Origin: Rhodococcus sp. HNM0569
GTDB lineage: Bacteria > Actinomycetota > Actinomycetes > Mycobacteriales > Mycobacteriaceae
DNA: 64,000 nt
Direction of reading: 5' to 3'
Assembly (NCBI RefSeq): GCF_012726205.1
Contig: NZ_JAASAE010000002.1
Span: 124,001 to 188,000 of the forward strand
The notes under the pieces are model-generated. The model did no database searches, was not told where the DNA came from, and saw only the letters and a list, made by a program, of their open reading frames with translations. The translations under genes and the position numbers were made by a program. Every line of letters begins with the position of its first letter. Within the stretch, counting starts at the first letter, position 1. Positions 29,001 to 35,576 of the stretch are shown piece by piece.

Positions 29001-30041
29001 GGCGAAGTACGGCCCGCACTCAAGGATCAGCTGGGCACGCGCATCGAGTTGCGTCTCGGCGATCCGTCCGATTCGGATCTCGGTCGCAAGACAGCCGTAC
29101 TGGTTCCGGAAGGGCGACCCGGTCGTGGCATGACCCGCGAGGGGCTGCACCTGCTGATCGGTCTGCCCCGAATCGACGGCAGCTCCGAGGTCACGGATCT
29201 TGCCGCGGGCGTCACTTCGGCCGTGGCCGCCGTCGGCGAGGTCACTGTCGGCCGGGCGCCGCGCGTGCGCATGCTGCCCGATCGGTTCGGTCGCGCAGAA
29301 CTCGTCCATGCGGCCAACGGCTGGCCGAGGGGGCTCGATGCCGAGCGCAAGAGCCTGCGCTTCCCGATCGGTCTCGACGAAGCCAATCTCGCGCCTGTAT
29401 TCCTCGACTTCGCCGATCAGCCGCACTTTCTCGTGTTCGGCGACAGCGAATGCGGCAAGACCACATTGCTGCGCAATATCGCCGAGGGCATCATGGCGTC
29501 CAACACGCCGCAACAGGCCAAGATCATCATCGGCGACTACCGCCGCACGATGCTCGGTGTGGTCGAGACAGACCACCTCGCGGCCTACGCGCCGTCGTCG
29601 GAGATGTTCACGACGAATATGAACGATCTCGCGCACATCCTCCGCTCGCGCATGCCGAGCCCGGACGTCAGCCAGCAGCAGTTGCGCGATCGTTCGTGGT
29701 GGTCCGGGCCCGAGATCTACGTTCTCGTCGACGATTACGATCTGGTCGTCACCTCGAGCGGCAACCCGGTCGCGGCCATCGTCGAGTACCTGCCGCATGC
29801 CAAGGACATCGGGTTCCACCTGATCGTCGCGCGGCGGTCGGGTGGCGCGGCGCGTGCGCTCTACGAGCCCGTCATTGCACGCATGCGTGACCTGGTGTCG
29901 GCCGGCCTGGTCATGAGCGGCTCACGCGACGAGGGCAACCTCATCGGTACGGTCCGCGCCAGCGCGATGCCACCGGGGCGGGGCACGCTCGTCACGCGGC
30001 GGGGTACGGGTCTCGTTCAAATCGCCGCGATCTCGGAGTGA
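26049..30041 (+). CDS. eccC: ESX-4 FtsK/SpoIIIE-type ATPase EccC
   Basis: EccC (1330 residues) is the motor of type VII secretion. Two N-terminal transmembrane helices lie at about residues 38-80, followed by three FtsK-like ATPase domains with P-loops GATGSGKSE (Lys485), GGPQSGKST (Lys835) and GDSECGKTT (Lys1137). Domain 1 keeps a full Walker B (VVDEFSELL), while domains 2 (VIDGFASI) and 3 (VDDYDLV) lack the catalytic Glu, as expected if only domain 1 is a strong ATPase. The GTG start follows a G-rich run, TTGGGGGGAACC. A single fused chain is typical of ESX-4. Confidence 0.97.
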   Translation: MSTIRFVRKARREVPRIPGGEVSLQAPPEIPRLVPGNLLMKLLPLVMVVAMVGMMALMFTSGMARSPMAMLFPVMMMVSMLGMLAGGGRGGPKASEANEDRKDYLRYLDQLRKDVGETADQQRTSLEWSHPEPGLLWTLAGTSRMWERRTSDPDYCHVRVGRGSQRLATRLIAPETGPVDDLEPVAAVSLRRFVRTHSVVPDLPTAVSLRGFAAISIDGDRRTARSLVRSVVMQACTFQGPDNLLVAVVCGPDTAAEWEWAKWLPHAQHPDAVDGVGTSRMIYGSILELESALGPMLSMRARFSRNAPATPGVPQIAIVVDGGILEGESGLITDGGVDSVTVLDISHFCPRLTATRGLQLVAQETGLGARSAAGVEVFAEPDLMSAHRAETLARRLAPYRTPSQTVVDVDDEDAPVQTWGQMIGVGDLARLNPQHAWLPRHGRDRLRIPIGVGVDGNPVEIDLKESAENGMGPHGLCIGATGSGKSEFLRTLVLGLIATHSPDALNLVLVDFKGGATFLGLEDAPHVAAVITNLAEELAMVDRMKDALAGEMNRRQELLRASGNFANVTEYEKARQAGADLDPLPALFIVVDEFSELLSQHPDFADLFVAIGRLGRSLHIHLLLASQRLEEGKLRGLDSHLSYRIGLKTFSANESRTVLGVPDAYHLPASPGAGYLKCDSAEIVRFQASYVSGIYEGGGGEHFDPAVHESADSRPKVFTAEPVALDVVEVIEQPTLPATEPVTETRTTIEVVVDRIRGAGNPAHEVWLPPLEAAPSLDIMLPRSVLNEQPPAHSTLRAPIGIVDRPYDQRRDLLTVDLSGSAGNMAVVGGPQSGKSTALRTLIMSLALTHTAQQVQVYCLDFGGGTLAGLEGLPHVGSVANRLDVDRVRRTVAEMTTIIRTREERFRELGIESMAEFRRLRSGDPQASAAAHGAAEDAFGDVFLVIDGFASIRQDFEALEQQITNLAAQGLSYGVHLVIGISRWGEVRPALKDQLGTRIELRLGDPSDSDLGRKTAVLVPEGRPGRGMTREGLHLLIGLPRIDGSSEVTDLAAGVTSAVAAVGEVTVGRAPRVRMLPDRFGRAELVHAANGWPRGLDAERKSLRFPIGLDEANLAPVFLDFADQPHFLVFGDSECGKTTLLRNIAEGIMASNTPQQAKIIIGDYRRTMLGVVETDHLAAYAPSSEMFTTNMNDLAHILRSRMPSPDVSQQQLRDRSWWSGPEIYVLVDDYDLVVTSSGNPVAAIVEYLPHAKDIGFHLIVARRSGGAARALYEPVIARMRDLVSAGLVMSGSRDEGNLIGTVRASAMPPGRGTLVTRRGTGLVQIAAISE

Positions 30042-30044
30042 ACC

Positions 30045-31637
30045 GTGCTCGCTGTTCATCTCACCGACGGACATGCGTGGTGCAGTGGCCCGAACGGTGA
30101 ATGGACGGGCTCGCACCGCGTCCACGTCGTGGACGGAAAGCCGGTAGCGACAACCACACTCGACGGGGATGTGGGCGTCGACCCGTTCGTACACGCCGCC
30201 GACGAGTTCTTCGTCGTCGACGGTCGCCCGGTCCCGGTGGCCGCGGGTGTCGCGGCAGTCGTGGCGGCGTTGGTCGACGGCGCCCCGGATGCGGTCGGCG
30301 GCGCGGCCCCGCGGGAGAAGGCGTCCGGTGCCCCCGCGAAAGCCGCGGACGTCGGCGGTATGTCGGTTCCGACGCACTGGGGTTCGGCGCGCCGCGAATG
30401 TCTGCTCGCTGCTCTCGCGCGGCTCGGTGCGTCCGAGGTGGTGCCGGTGCCGGTGGCCGTGGCGGCGGTGCACGCGCTCGGCGACGGGGCGAAGACCGTG
30501 CTCGGGTCGGGTATGTGGCTCGTCGTCGAGGAGAGCCGCGATCTGGTCTGCGCCGGTCTCGTGCCCGTCGGTGCAGACGCCGAGTATGTTCCTGCCTGCG
30601 TGGCGATGCCGCTCGCGCCCGGGGCAGAGCCCGGCGAGGGCGAGCTGGTCGAGTTGGTTCGTTCTGCTGCGCAGGACAATTCGATCGACGGGATCGCCAT
30701 CGTCCTCACCGAGCGGCACGAGACCGTAGACGTGGACGCACTGTGGAAGCGCATCGTTCTCGCGGCGTTCTCGCCGGAGCCGGATTCTCCCGATGTCGCT
30801 CTCGTCACCGCGGGAGCCTTCGTAGGTCTGCCGCCTGCGGTCCGCGTCCGCACTCTCGCTGCGGCGAGCATCGCGCGTTCGGTGCGTGAACTCGCGCTGT
30901 CGCAGGCGGCGCCACGTCCGTCGGTGCCCCCGAATCGCGCGCCCGGGGGAGGCAGGCCCGGGCGGGCCGAATGGTCACGGAGAACCGAATGGCTCGGCGA
31001 TGTGTTCGCGTCCCGTGGTGAGTCGAGACGACGGCCGATGTTCGTCGCGGCGGGTGCGTTCGCGGCCGTCTCGATCCTCGTCGGCGGTGGAGTCCTCTAC
31101 GCACGCTCGGTGCAGAACGCCGGCGACGGGCCGCCGGTCGCAGCCGGTGCCGGTTCGGACGAAACCGGCTGGGGTGCGGTCGAATCGACGGCCCAACCAG
31201 CTCCCGTGGCGGTGACGGGTGGGCCGGTCGTTCTCACGATCCCCCACGACTGGGCCGAGATGTCGTCGCGCCGCACCGAGTCCGACGGGGCAGGCAGGCT
31301 CGAACTCGTGCCCTCGGACAGTTCCGACCGCCGCGTGGTCGTGACATGGAACTCACTCGCGGCCGACACCACACCGGAGGCCGTAGCATCAGCGCTCGAA
31401 ACCGAGATGGCGGGCTCGGCGGGGGAGTTCAGCGACTTCGACGCGGATGCGACGTTCGCGGGCCGCGACGCGCTCACGTACACCGAGCACGCGGGTGACG
31501 GATCGCAGGTCAAGTGGATAGTGTTGCTCGACGGCCCGGTCCAGGTGAGCGTCGGCTGCCAGGTCACGCAGACACGCTGGATCGAGTTGCAGTCCGACTG
31601 TCAGGACATCGTGTCCTCCGTGGAGGTACGCGTATGA
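30045..31637 (+). CDS. Type VII secretion-associated protein, Rv3446c family
   Basis: This 530-residue protein matches the Rv3446c-type ESX-4-associated family by position and architecture. It has an N-terminal actin-like/Ala-rich cytoplasmic domain, a single transmembrane helix at about residues 331-353 (FVAAGAFAAVSILVGGGVLY) and a periplasmic C-terminal domain of about 150 residues with a Cys pair (SVGCQVTQ and SDCQDIV). It starts at GTG three bases after eccC. Its biochemical role is unknown. A hairpin/promoter region separates it from the esx pair. Confidence 0.88.
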   Translation: MLAVHLTDGHAWCSGPNGEWTGSHRVHVVDGKPVATTTLDGDVGVDPFVHAADEFFVVDGRPVPVAAGVAAVVAALVDGAPDAVGGAAPREKASGAPAKAADVGGMSVPTHWGSARRECLLAALARLGASEVVPVPVAVAAVHALGDGAKTVLGSGMWLVVEESRDLVCAGLVPVGADAEYVPACVAMPLAPGAEPGEGELVELVRSAAQDNSIDGIAIVLTERHETVDVDALWKRIVLAAFSPEPDSPDVALVTAGAFVGLPPAVRVRTLAAASIARSVRELALSQAAPRPSVPPNRAPGGGRPGRAEWSRRTEWLGDVFASRGESRRRPMFVAAGAFAAVSILVGGGVLYARSVQNAGDGPPVAAGAGSDETGWGAVESTAQPAPVAVTGGPVVLTIPHDWAEMSSRRTESDGAGRLELVPSDSSDRRVVVTWNSLAADTTPEAVASALETEMAGSAGEFSDFDADATFAGRDALTYTEHAGDGSQVKWIVLLDGPVQVSVGCQVTQTRWIELQSDCQDIVSSVEVRV

Positions 31638-31689
31638 GCTGCGGTCGGCGCACCGAAAACTTCCTCTCGGCACACACGTGCATTGGGGG

Positions 31690-31722
31690 GGAACCGATTG
31701 GACGCAGCGTGCGTCCAATTTT
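31690..31722 (+). promoter_or_regulatory. Overlapping ECF-type promoter and hairpin before the esx pair
   Basis: Two readings overlap here. GGAAC at 31690-31694 and CGTC at 31712-31715 are 17 bases apart, fitting the GGAAC-N16-18-CGTC pattern reported for mycobacterial SigM, which controls ESX-4 esx genes. The same bases form a perfect 9-bp hairpin, ATTGGACGC at 31697-31705 with 31711-31719 and a five-base loop, followed by TTTT at 31719-31722, which looks like an intrinsic terminator for the gene upstream. A leader of about 60 bases would precede the first esx gene. Confidence 0.55.
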
Positions 31723-31782
31723 GTGTACGGGTGAAACGGTGGCCTTCGCATGGCCCGCCGCACCGAATGACAAGGAGGGGTA

Positions 31783-32106
31783 ATGGGAGATCTCGTAGCA
31801 AGTCCCGAAGCCATCGCGGCTGCGAGCGGTCATGTGACCAACGTTCGCGACCAGTTGGACGGTGAGATCAGGAACGTGCGCGACGCATGCGAGTCTTCGC
31901 GTGCCTTCTGGGAGGGTGAGGCAGCAGCTGCGTTCACCAGCCTGATGGAGCGCTACGACAATGCGTCGCGCAAGCAGCACGAGGCATTGAGCGAAATCGC
32001 GGAAAAGATCAAGGACAGCGGTCGCGGATACAGCGACGCCGACCAGCAGAACCTCACGTCGATCCATCAGGCCGGCAACTCCGGCTCGCTGAGCGGCCTG
32101 TTCTGA
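31783..32106 (+). CDS. esxU: WXG100-family ESX substrate, EsxU-like
   Basis: The 107-residue protein is a predicted helical hairpin with a WxG-type turn, SRAFWEGEAAAAF, at about residues 40-52. A C-terminal YSDAD near residue 83 fits the YxxxD/E secretion signal. GGAGGGG precedes the ATG. It is the first of the pair in the position of M. tuberculosis esxU, next to the Rv3446c-like gene, and probably forms a heterodimer with the next product. The assignment to EsxU rather than EsxT rests on order. Confidence 0.87.
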   Translation: MGDLVASPEAIAAASGHVTNVRDQLDGEIRNVRDACESSRAFWEGEAAAAFTSLMERYDNASRKQHEALSEIAEKIKDSGRGYSDADQQNLTSIHQAGNSGSLSGLF

Positions 32107-32158
32107 CCCGACTCCGGCGACGTCGCCGACCAGCAGCCCTTCGAAGGGAGCACCATCC

Positions 32159-32434
32159 ATGAAGTACAACTTCGGCAGCCTCGAGCAGCTCGCGGCTGAC
32201 CTCCGCGCCCGTACCGCGGGTCTGAACGAGACGCACGACGAGCTGAAGAGCTACGTCGAGCGTCTGTTCGGCGAGTGGGACAGTGATGCCCAGCGGGCCT
32301 ACCAGGCTGCGCAGCAGCAGTGGGACCAGGCGCACCTCGAGCTCACCGACACCCTCGAGCGTATCGCCAAGGTCGTCGAGGACGGCAGCATCGACATGGC
32401 TGCGCGTGAGGCGCAGAACGCTGCAATGTTCTGA
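32159..32434 (+). CDS. esxT: WXG100-family ESX substrate, EsxT-like
   Basis: This 91-residue helical-hairpin protein begins MKYNFGSLEQLAADLRART; the YNF-type start resembles EsxT. The turn is GEWDSDAQRAY, with Ser in place of Gly in the WxG motif, a variation seen in some family members. No YxxxD is evident at the C-terminus, as expected if the partner carries the signal. It lies 52 bases after esxU and before a terminator. Confidence 0.87.
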   Translation: MKYNFGSLEQLAADLRARTAGLNETHDELKSYVERLFGEWDSDAQRAYQAAQQQWDQAHLELTDTLERIAKVVEDGSIDMAAREAQNAAMF

Positions 32435-32449
32435 TCTTGTCGTATCGGT

Positions 32450-32481
32450 GATGCCCCGCGGCCCTGAGGGCGCGGGGCATC
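32450..32481 (+). terminator. Terminator after the esx pair
   Basis: GATGCCCCGCG at 32450-32460 pairs with CGCGGGGCATC at 32471-32481, and an inner CCC/GGG can extend the stem around a TGA loop. It lies 15 bases after the second esx stop and separates ESX-4 from the rplM promoter. Confidence 0.7.
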
Positions 32482-32495
32482 GTCGTCTCGGCGTT

Positions 32496-32525
32496 TTGAC
32501 CGGCAGCCCTCGTCGCCGGTATTGT
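32496..32525 (+). promoter_or_regulatory. Promoter of rplM-rpsI
   Basis: TTGACC at 32496-32501 and TATTGT at 32520-32525 are 18 bases apart, a near-consensus housekeeping promoter. Transcription from about 32532 gives a leader of roughly 150 bases before rplM. Confidence 0.65.
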
Positions 32526-32679
32526 CGATCGCTGGCGTGTCATACGCCGTTGGTCTGTCGTGCCGGGTGACCGCGCGGCGGAGCAGCGTGCAGCCGCCTC
32601 CGGGTCCCAACTGGCCGTCGGAGTGTTCGGAGTGTGACTCGCAGGCCAGCAGCGATCGAACAAAGACGAGGAAGTTCCT

Positions 32680-33123
32680 GTGTCTACGTACACTCCGAAA
32701 GCCGGAGATGTCACCCGTCAGTGGTACGTCATCGACGCCACCGACGTGGTGCTCGGCCGGCTCGCAGTTCAGGCAGCCAACCTGCTCCGCGGCAAGCACA
32801 AGCCCACCTTCGCTCCGCACGTGGACGGCGGCGACTTCGTCGTCATCGTGAACGCGGACAAGATTGCCCTCAGCGGCAACAAGCGCGACGACAAGTACGT
32901 CTACCACCACTCCGGCCATCCGGGTGGCCTCAAGGCGCGCTCGGTCGGCGAGGTTCTCGAGAAGAACCCCGATCGCCTCGTGGAGAAGGCCGTCGTCGGC
33001 ATGCTCCCGAAGAACAAGCTCGGTCGCGCCATCAGCAGCAAGCTGAAGGTCTACGCGGGCCCGAACCATCCCCACGCCGCGCAGCAGCCGGTGCCGTTCG
33101 AGATCAAGCAGGTGGCCCAGTGA
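32680..33123 (+). CDS. rplM: 50S ribosomal protein L13 (uL13)
   Basis: L13 (147 residues) is an early 50S assembly protein. It has [20 protein letters not shown] near the start and the family segment [20 protein letters not shown]. The start is GTG 32680. Its stop overlaps the GTG of rpsI. The rplM-rpsI pair lies beside ESX-4 exactly as in M. tuberculosis (Rv3443c-Rv3442c). Confidence 0.97.
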   Translation: MSTYTPKAGDVTRQWYVIDATDVVLGRLAVQAANLLRGKHKPTFAPHVDGGDFVVIVNADKIALSGNKRDDKYVYHHSGHPGGLKARSVGEVLEKNPDRLVEKAVVGMLPKNKLGRAISSKLKVYAGPNHPHAAQQPVPFEIKQVAQ

Positions 33124-33665
33124 CGGCGCCGGAGGAGCAGAACGTGTCCAACGAAGAGATCAACGCGGTCCCCGAAGAGGTCACCGAGGGCGTCGAGATC
33201 GCTGCCGACGAGTACGTGTCGGTCGAGGAGCCCGGTGTGGCGGACGAGATCGAGGCCGCCGCGGCGCCGATCGTCGTCGAGCGTCCGGTCCAGACCGTCG
33301 GTCGTCGCAAGGAAGCGATCGTGCGCGTCCGACTGACCGCCGGTTCGGGCAACTTCACGCTCAACGGCCGTCCCCTCGAGAACTACTTCCCGAACAAGGT
33401 GCACCAGCAGCTCGTGAAGGCTCCGTTGGTCACGGTCGAGCGCGAGAACTCGTTCGACATCGCCGCGATCCTCGGCGGCGGCGGACCGTCCGGCCAGGCC
33501 GGCGCGCTCCGTCTGGCCATCGCGCGTGCGCTCGTCGAGGTCACGCCCGAGGATCGCCCCGCGCTCAAGCGCGCCGGGTTCCTCACGCGAGACGCTCGCG
33601 CGGTCGAGCGCAAGAAGTACGGCCTGAAGAAGGCCCGTAAGGCATCGCAGTACTCGAAGCGCTGA
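33120..33665 (+). CDS. rpsI: 30S ribosomal protein S9 (uS9) with acidic extension
   Basis: S9 reaches its C-terminal tail to the P-site tRNA. The core starts at [16 protein letters not shown] (about residue 56) and ends [12 protein letters not shown], with the conserved final Arg. An acidic extension of about 55 residues precedes it. The GTG at 33120 overlaps rplM (GTGA) and gives 181 residues; GTG 33144, with GGAGGAG six bases upstream, has the better ribosome site and would give 173 residues. Confidence 0.96.
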   Translation: MTAPEEQNVSNEEINAVPEEVTEGVEIAADEYVSVEEPGVADEIEAAAAPIVVERPVQTVGRRKEAIVRVRLTAGSGNFTLNGRPLENYFPNKVHQQLVKAPLVTVERENSFDIAAILGGGGPSGQAGALRLAIARALVEVTPEDRPALKRAGFLTRDARAVERKKYGLKKARKASQYSKR

Positions 33666-33722
33666 TACAACGCCGGTTCCGGCCGTACCGTCGGAACCGG
33701 CACCTGCGTACTTCGGTACATC

Positions 33723-33763
33723 CCGAGAGCAGGCGTCCATCCACATCGGACGCCTGCTCTCGG
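33723..33763 (+). terminator. Terminator of rplM-rpsI
   Basis: CCGAGAGCAGGCGTCC at 33723-33738 pairs perfectly with 33748-33763 over a nine-base loop. A shorter hairpin (GCCGGTTCCG at 33672-33681 with 33692-33701) lies just after the rpsI stop. Together they separate rpsI from glmM. Confidence 0.75.
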
Positions 33764-33810
33764 TGTTCTGTCGCGAGGCACCTCTCCGAGGTGCGAGAGG
33801 GGTCTTGTTC

Positions 33811-35139
33811 ATGGGTCGGTTGTTCGGAACAGACGGTGTCCGCGGTCTCGCGAACGCCGAACTGACGGCCGAGTTCGCGGTGCAGGTCGCGCAGGCGGCT
33901 GCCGCGACGCTCGCGCGTCCCGCAGCGGAGAAGCCCACGGCCGTCGTGGGCCGCGACCCGCGGGCGAGCGGCGAGATGCTCGAAGCGGCCGTCGTGGCCG
34001 GCCTCGCATCCGCGGGCGTCGACGTGCTGCGCGTCGGTGTGCTTCCCACACCCGCGGTCGCGTACCTCACGGGGGCGCTGGACGCGTGTCTCGGCGTGAT
34101 GATCTCCGCATCGCACAACCCGATGCCCGACAACGGCATCAAGATCTTCGCCGCAGGCGGCAGGAAACTCGGCGACGACGCCGAGGACCGCATCGAAGCG
34201 GCCGTCGGTGCGACAGGGGCGCGTCCGACCGGTGCCTCGATCGGCCGTATCCGCACCGTCGACGACGCGGCCGAGCGCTACCTCGCTCATGTCGCGTCGG
34301 CTCAGGTGCATCCGCTCACCGGCCTCAAGGTTGTCGTCGACTGCGCGAACGGTGCGGCCTCGGACGTCGCGCCCCGCGCGTATGCGGCGGCGGGTGCGGA
34401 AGTGCTCGCGATCCACGCGGACCCCGACGGCCTCAACATCAACGACGACTGCGGATCCACTCACCTCGAGAGCCTGCGCAAGGCGGTTGTCGACAACGAC
34501 GCCGATCTCGGTCTCGCCCACGACGGCGACGCCGACCGTTGCCTTGCGATCGACGCGGGCGGCTCGGTGGTCGACGGCGACGCGATCATGAGCGTCCTCG
34601 CGATCGCGATGGCCGAGTCGGGAGAACTGGTGGACCGGACCCTCGTCGCCACCGTGATGAGCAATCTCGGCCTGCACCTCGCGATGCGTGACGCGGGCAT
34701 CACGGTGCGTACCACCGCGGTCGGCGACCGGTATGTCCTCGAAGGCCTCGCGGAAGGCGGCTTCAGCCTCGGCGGCGAACAGTCGGGACATATCGTGCTG
34801 CCCGGGTTCGCGACCACCGGGGACGGCATCCTGACCGGGCTCAGGCTCATGGGCCGCGTCGCGGAAACCGGCACACCGCTCGCCGAGCTGGCGTCGGCGA
34901 TGACCACGCTGCCGCAGATCCTCGTGAACGTCCGCGTGACCGACAAGGCCGCGGTCGCGGCCGCGCCCGCGGTCCTGGACGCTGTTCGCGCGGTCGAGGA
35001 CGAGCTGGGCGACAGTGGCAGGGTACTGCTGCGCCCGTCGGGCACCGAGCAACTCGTCCGGGTCATGGTCGAAGCCTCCGATGTCGCGGAGGCCCGTCGC
35101 CTCGCCGACGAGCTGGCCGAGGTCGTCGCCGCGGTCTAG
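33811..35139 (+). CDS. glmM: Phosphoglucosamine mutase
   Basis: GlmM converts glucosamine-6-phosphate to glucosamine-1-phosphate for UDP-GlcNAc and peptidoglycan synthesis. The phosphoserine loop is VMISASHNP (Ser101), the metal loop DGDADR, and the C-terminal phosphate loop [13 protein letters not shown]. The ATG at 33811 gives 442 residues, the normal length; a frame open from 33763 adds unconserved residues. It works directly downstream of GlmS, whose gene is about 4 kb to the right. Confidence 0.97.
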   Translation: MGRLFGTDGVRGLANAELTAEFAVQVAQAAAATLARPAAEKPTAVVGRDPRASGEMLEAAVVAGLASAGVDVLRVGVLPTPAVAYLTGALDACLGVMISASHNPMPDNGIKIFAAGGRKLGDDAEDRIEAAVGATGARPTGASIGRIRTVDDAAERYLAHVASAQVHPLTGLKVVVDCANGAASDVAPRAYAAAGAEVLAIHADPDGLNINDDCGSTHLESLRKAVVDNDADLGLAHDGDADRCLAIDAGGSVVDGDAIMSVLAIAMAESGELVDRTLVATVMSNLGLHLAMRDAGITVRTTAVGDRYVLEGLAEGGFSLGGEQSGHIVLPGFATTGDGILTGLRLMGRVAETGTPLAELASAMTTLPQILVNVRVTDKAAVAAAPAVLDAVRAVEDELGDSGRVLLRPSGTEQLVRVMVEASDVAEARRLADELAEVVAAV

Positions 35140-35276
35140 AGTCACGAACGGTCGGCACGGGAACCGATCGAGCCCGCGCTGCGTCGTAGTGGTAGGGCGT
35201 CCGGTGCAGCCGGATGCCGGGGTGGCCGGCGTTACCGGCGTTCCGCGTGCAGGGGGAGACACGTGAAGGGGGACTC
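35140..35276 (+). other. Intergenic region before the ESX-linked three-gene set
   Basis: No gene is seen. TAGAGT at 35137-35142 overlaps the glmM stop and could be a -10 element, but no convincing -35 was found. GAAGGGGGA just before 35277 is the ribosome site of the next gene. Confidence 0.3.
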
Positions 35277-35576
35277 ATGAGTGTGGACATCGACGCCGCC
35301 GCGACGGCACAGGCTGCGCGGCGGTTGCTGGCGTCGGCCGACGAGATCGACGAGCAGGTCGACGCGTTGCGTGCCGGAGGCTTCGGCGCGGACACGGCAG
35401 GCCGTGGGTACCGGCAGGATGGCGCCGCGCTGTCGTCCGCGCTGCTGGGTATCGCCGATGCGCTCGGCCAGTGGTCGGCCGAAACGCGCTCGTACGGGCG
35501 GGCACTCGACACGTCCGCACGCGAGTACGCCGACCAGGACGCCGCTGTCGGAGACCGACTCGGGAGCATGGGATGA
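35277..35576 (+). CDS. EspC-like type VII secretion target, Rv3440c position
   Basis: The 99-residue protein is predicted almost entirely helical, with Ala-rich heptads (VDIDAAATAQAARRLLASAD) and a second helix ending in YADQD at about residues 83-87, which fits the YxxxD type VII signal. It resembles the short ESX secretion-associated (DUF2580/EspC-like) proteins and sits where M. tuberculosis has Rv3440c. It overlaps the next gene by ATGA, so the two products may act together. Secretion is inferred, not shown. Confidence 0.7.
   Translation: MSVDIDAAATAQAARRLLASADEIDEQVDALRAGGFGADTAGRGYRQDGAALSSALLGIADALGQWSAETRSYGRALDTSAREYADQDAAVGDRLGSMG

Noticed and set aside
31683-31865. Small plus-strand frame in the esx leader as an upstream ORF
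   Set aside because: It runs out of frame into the esxU gene, has no family features and would start inside the hairpin.
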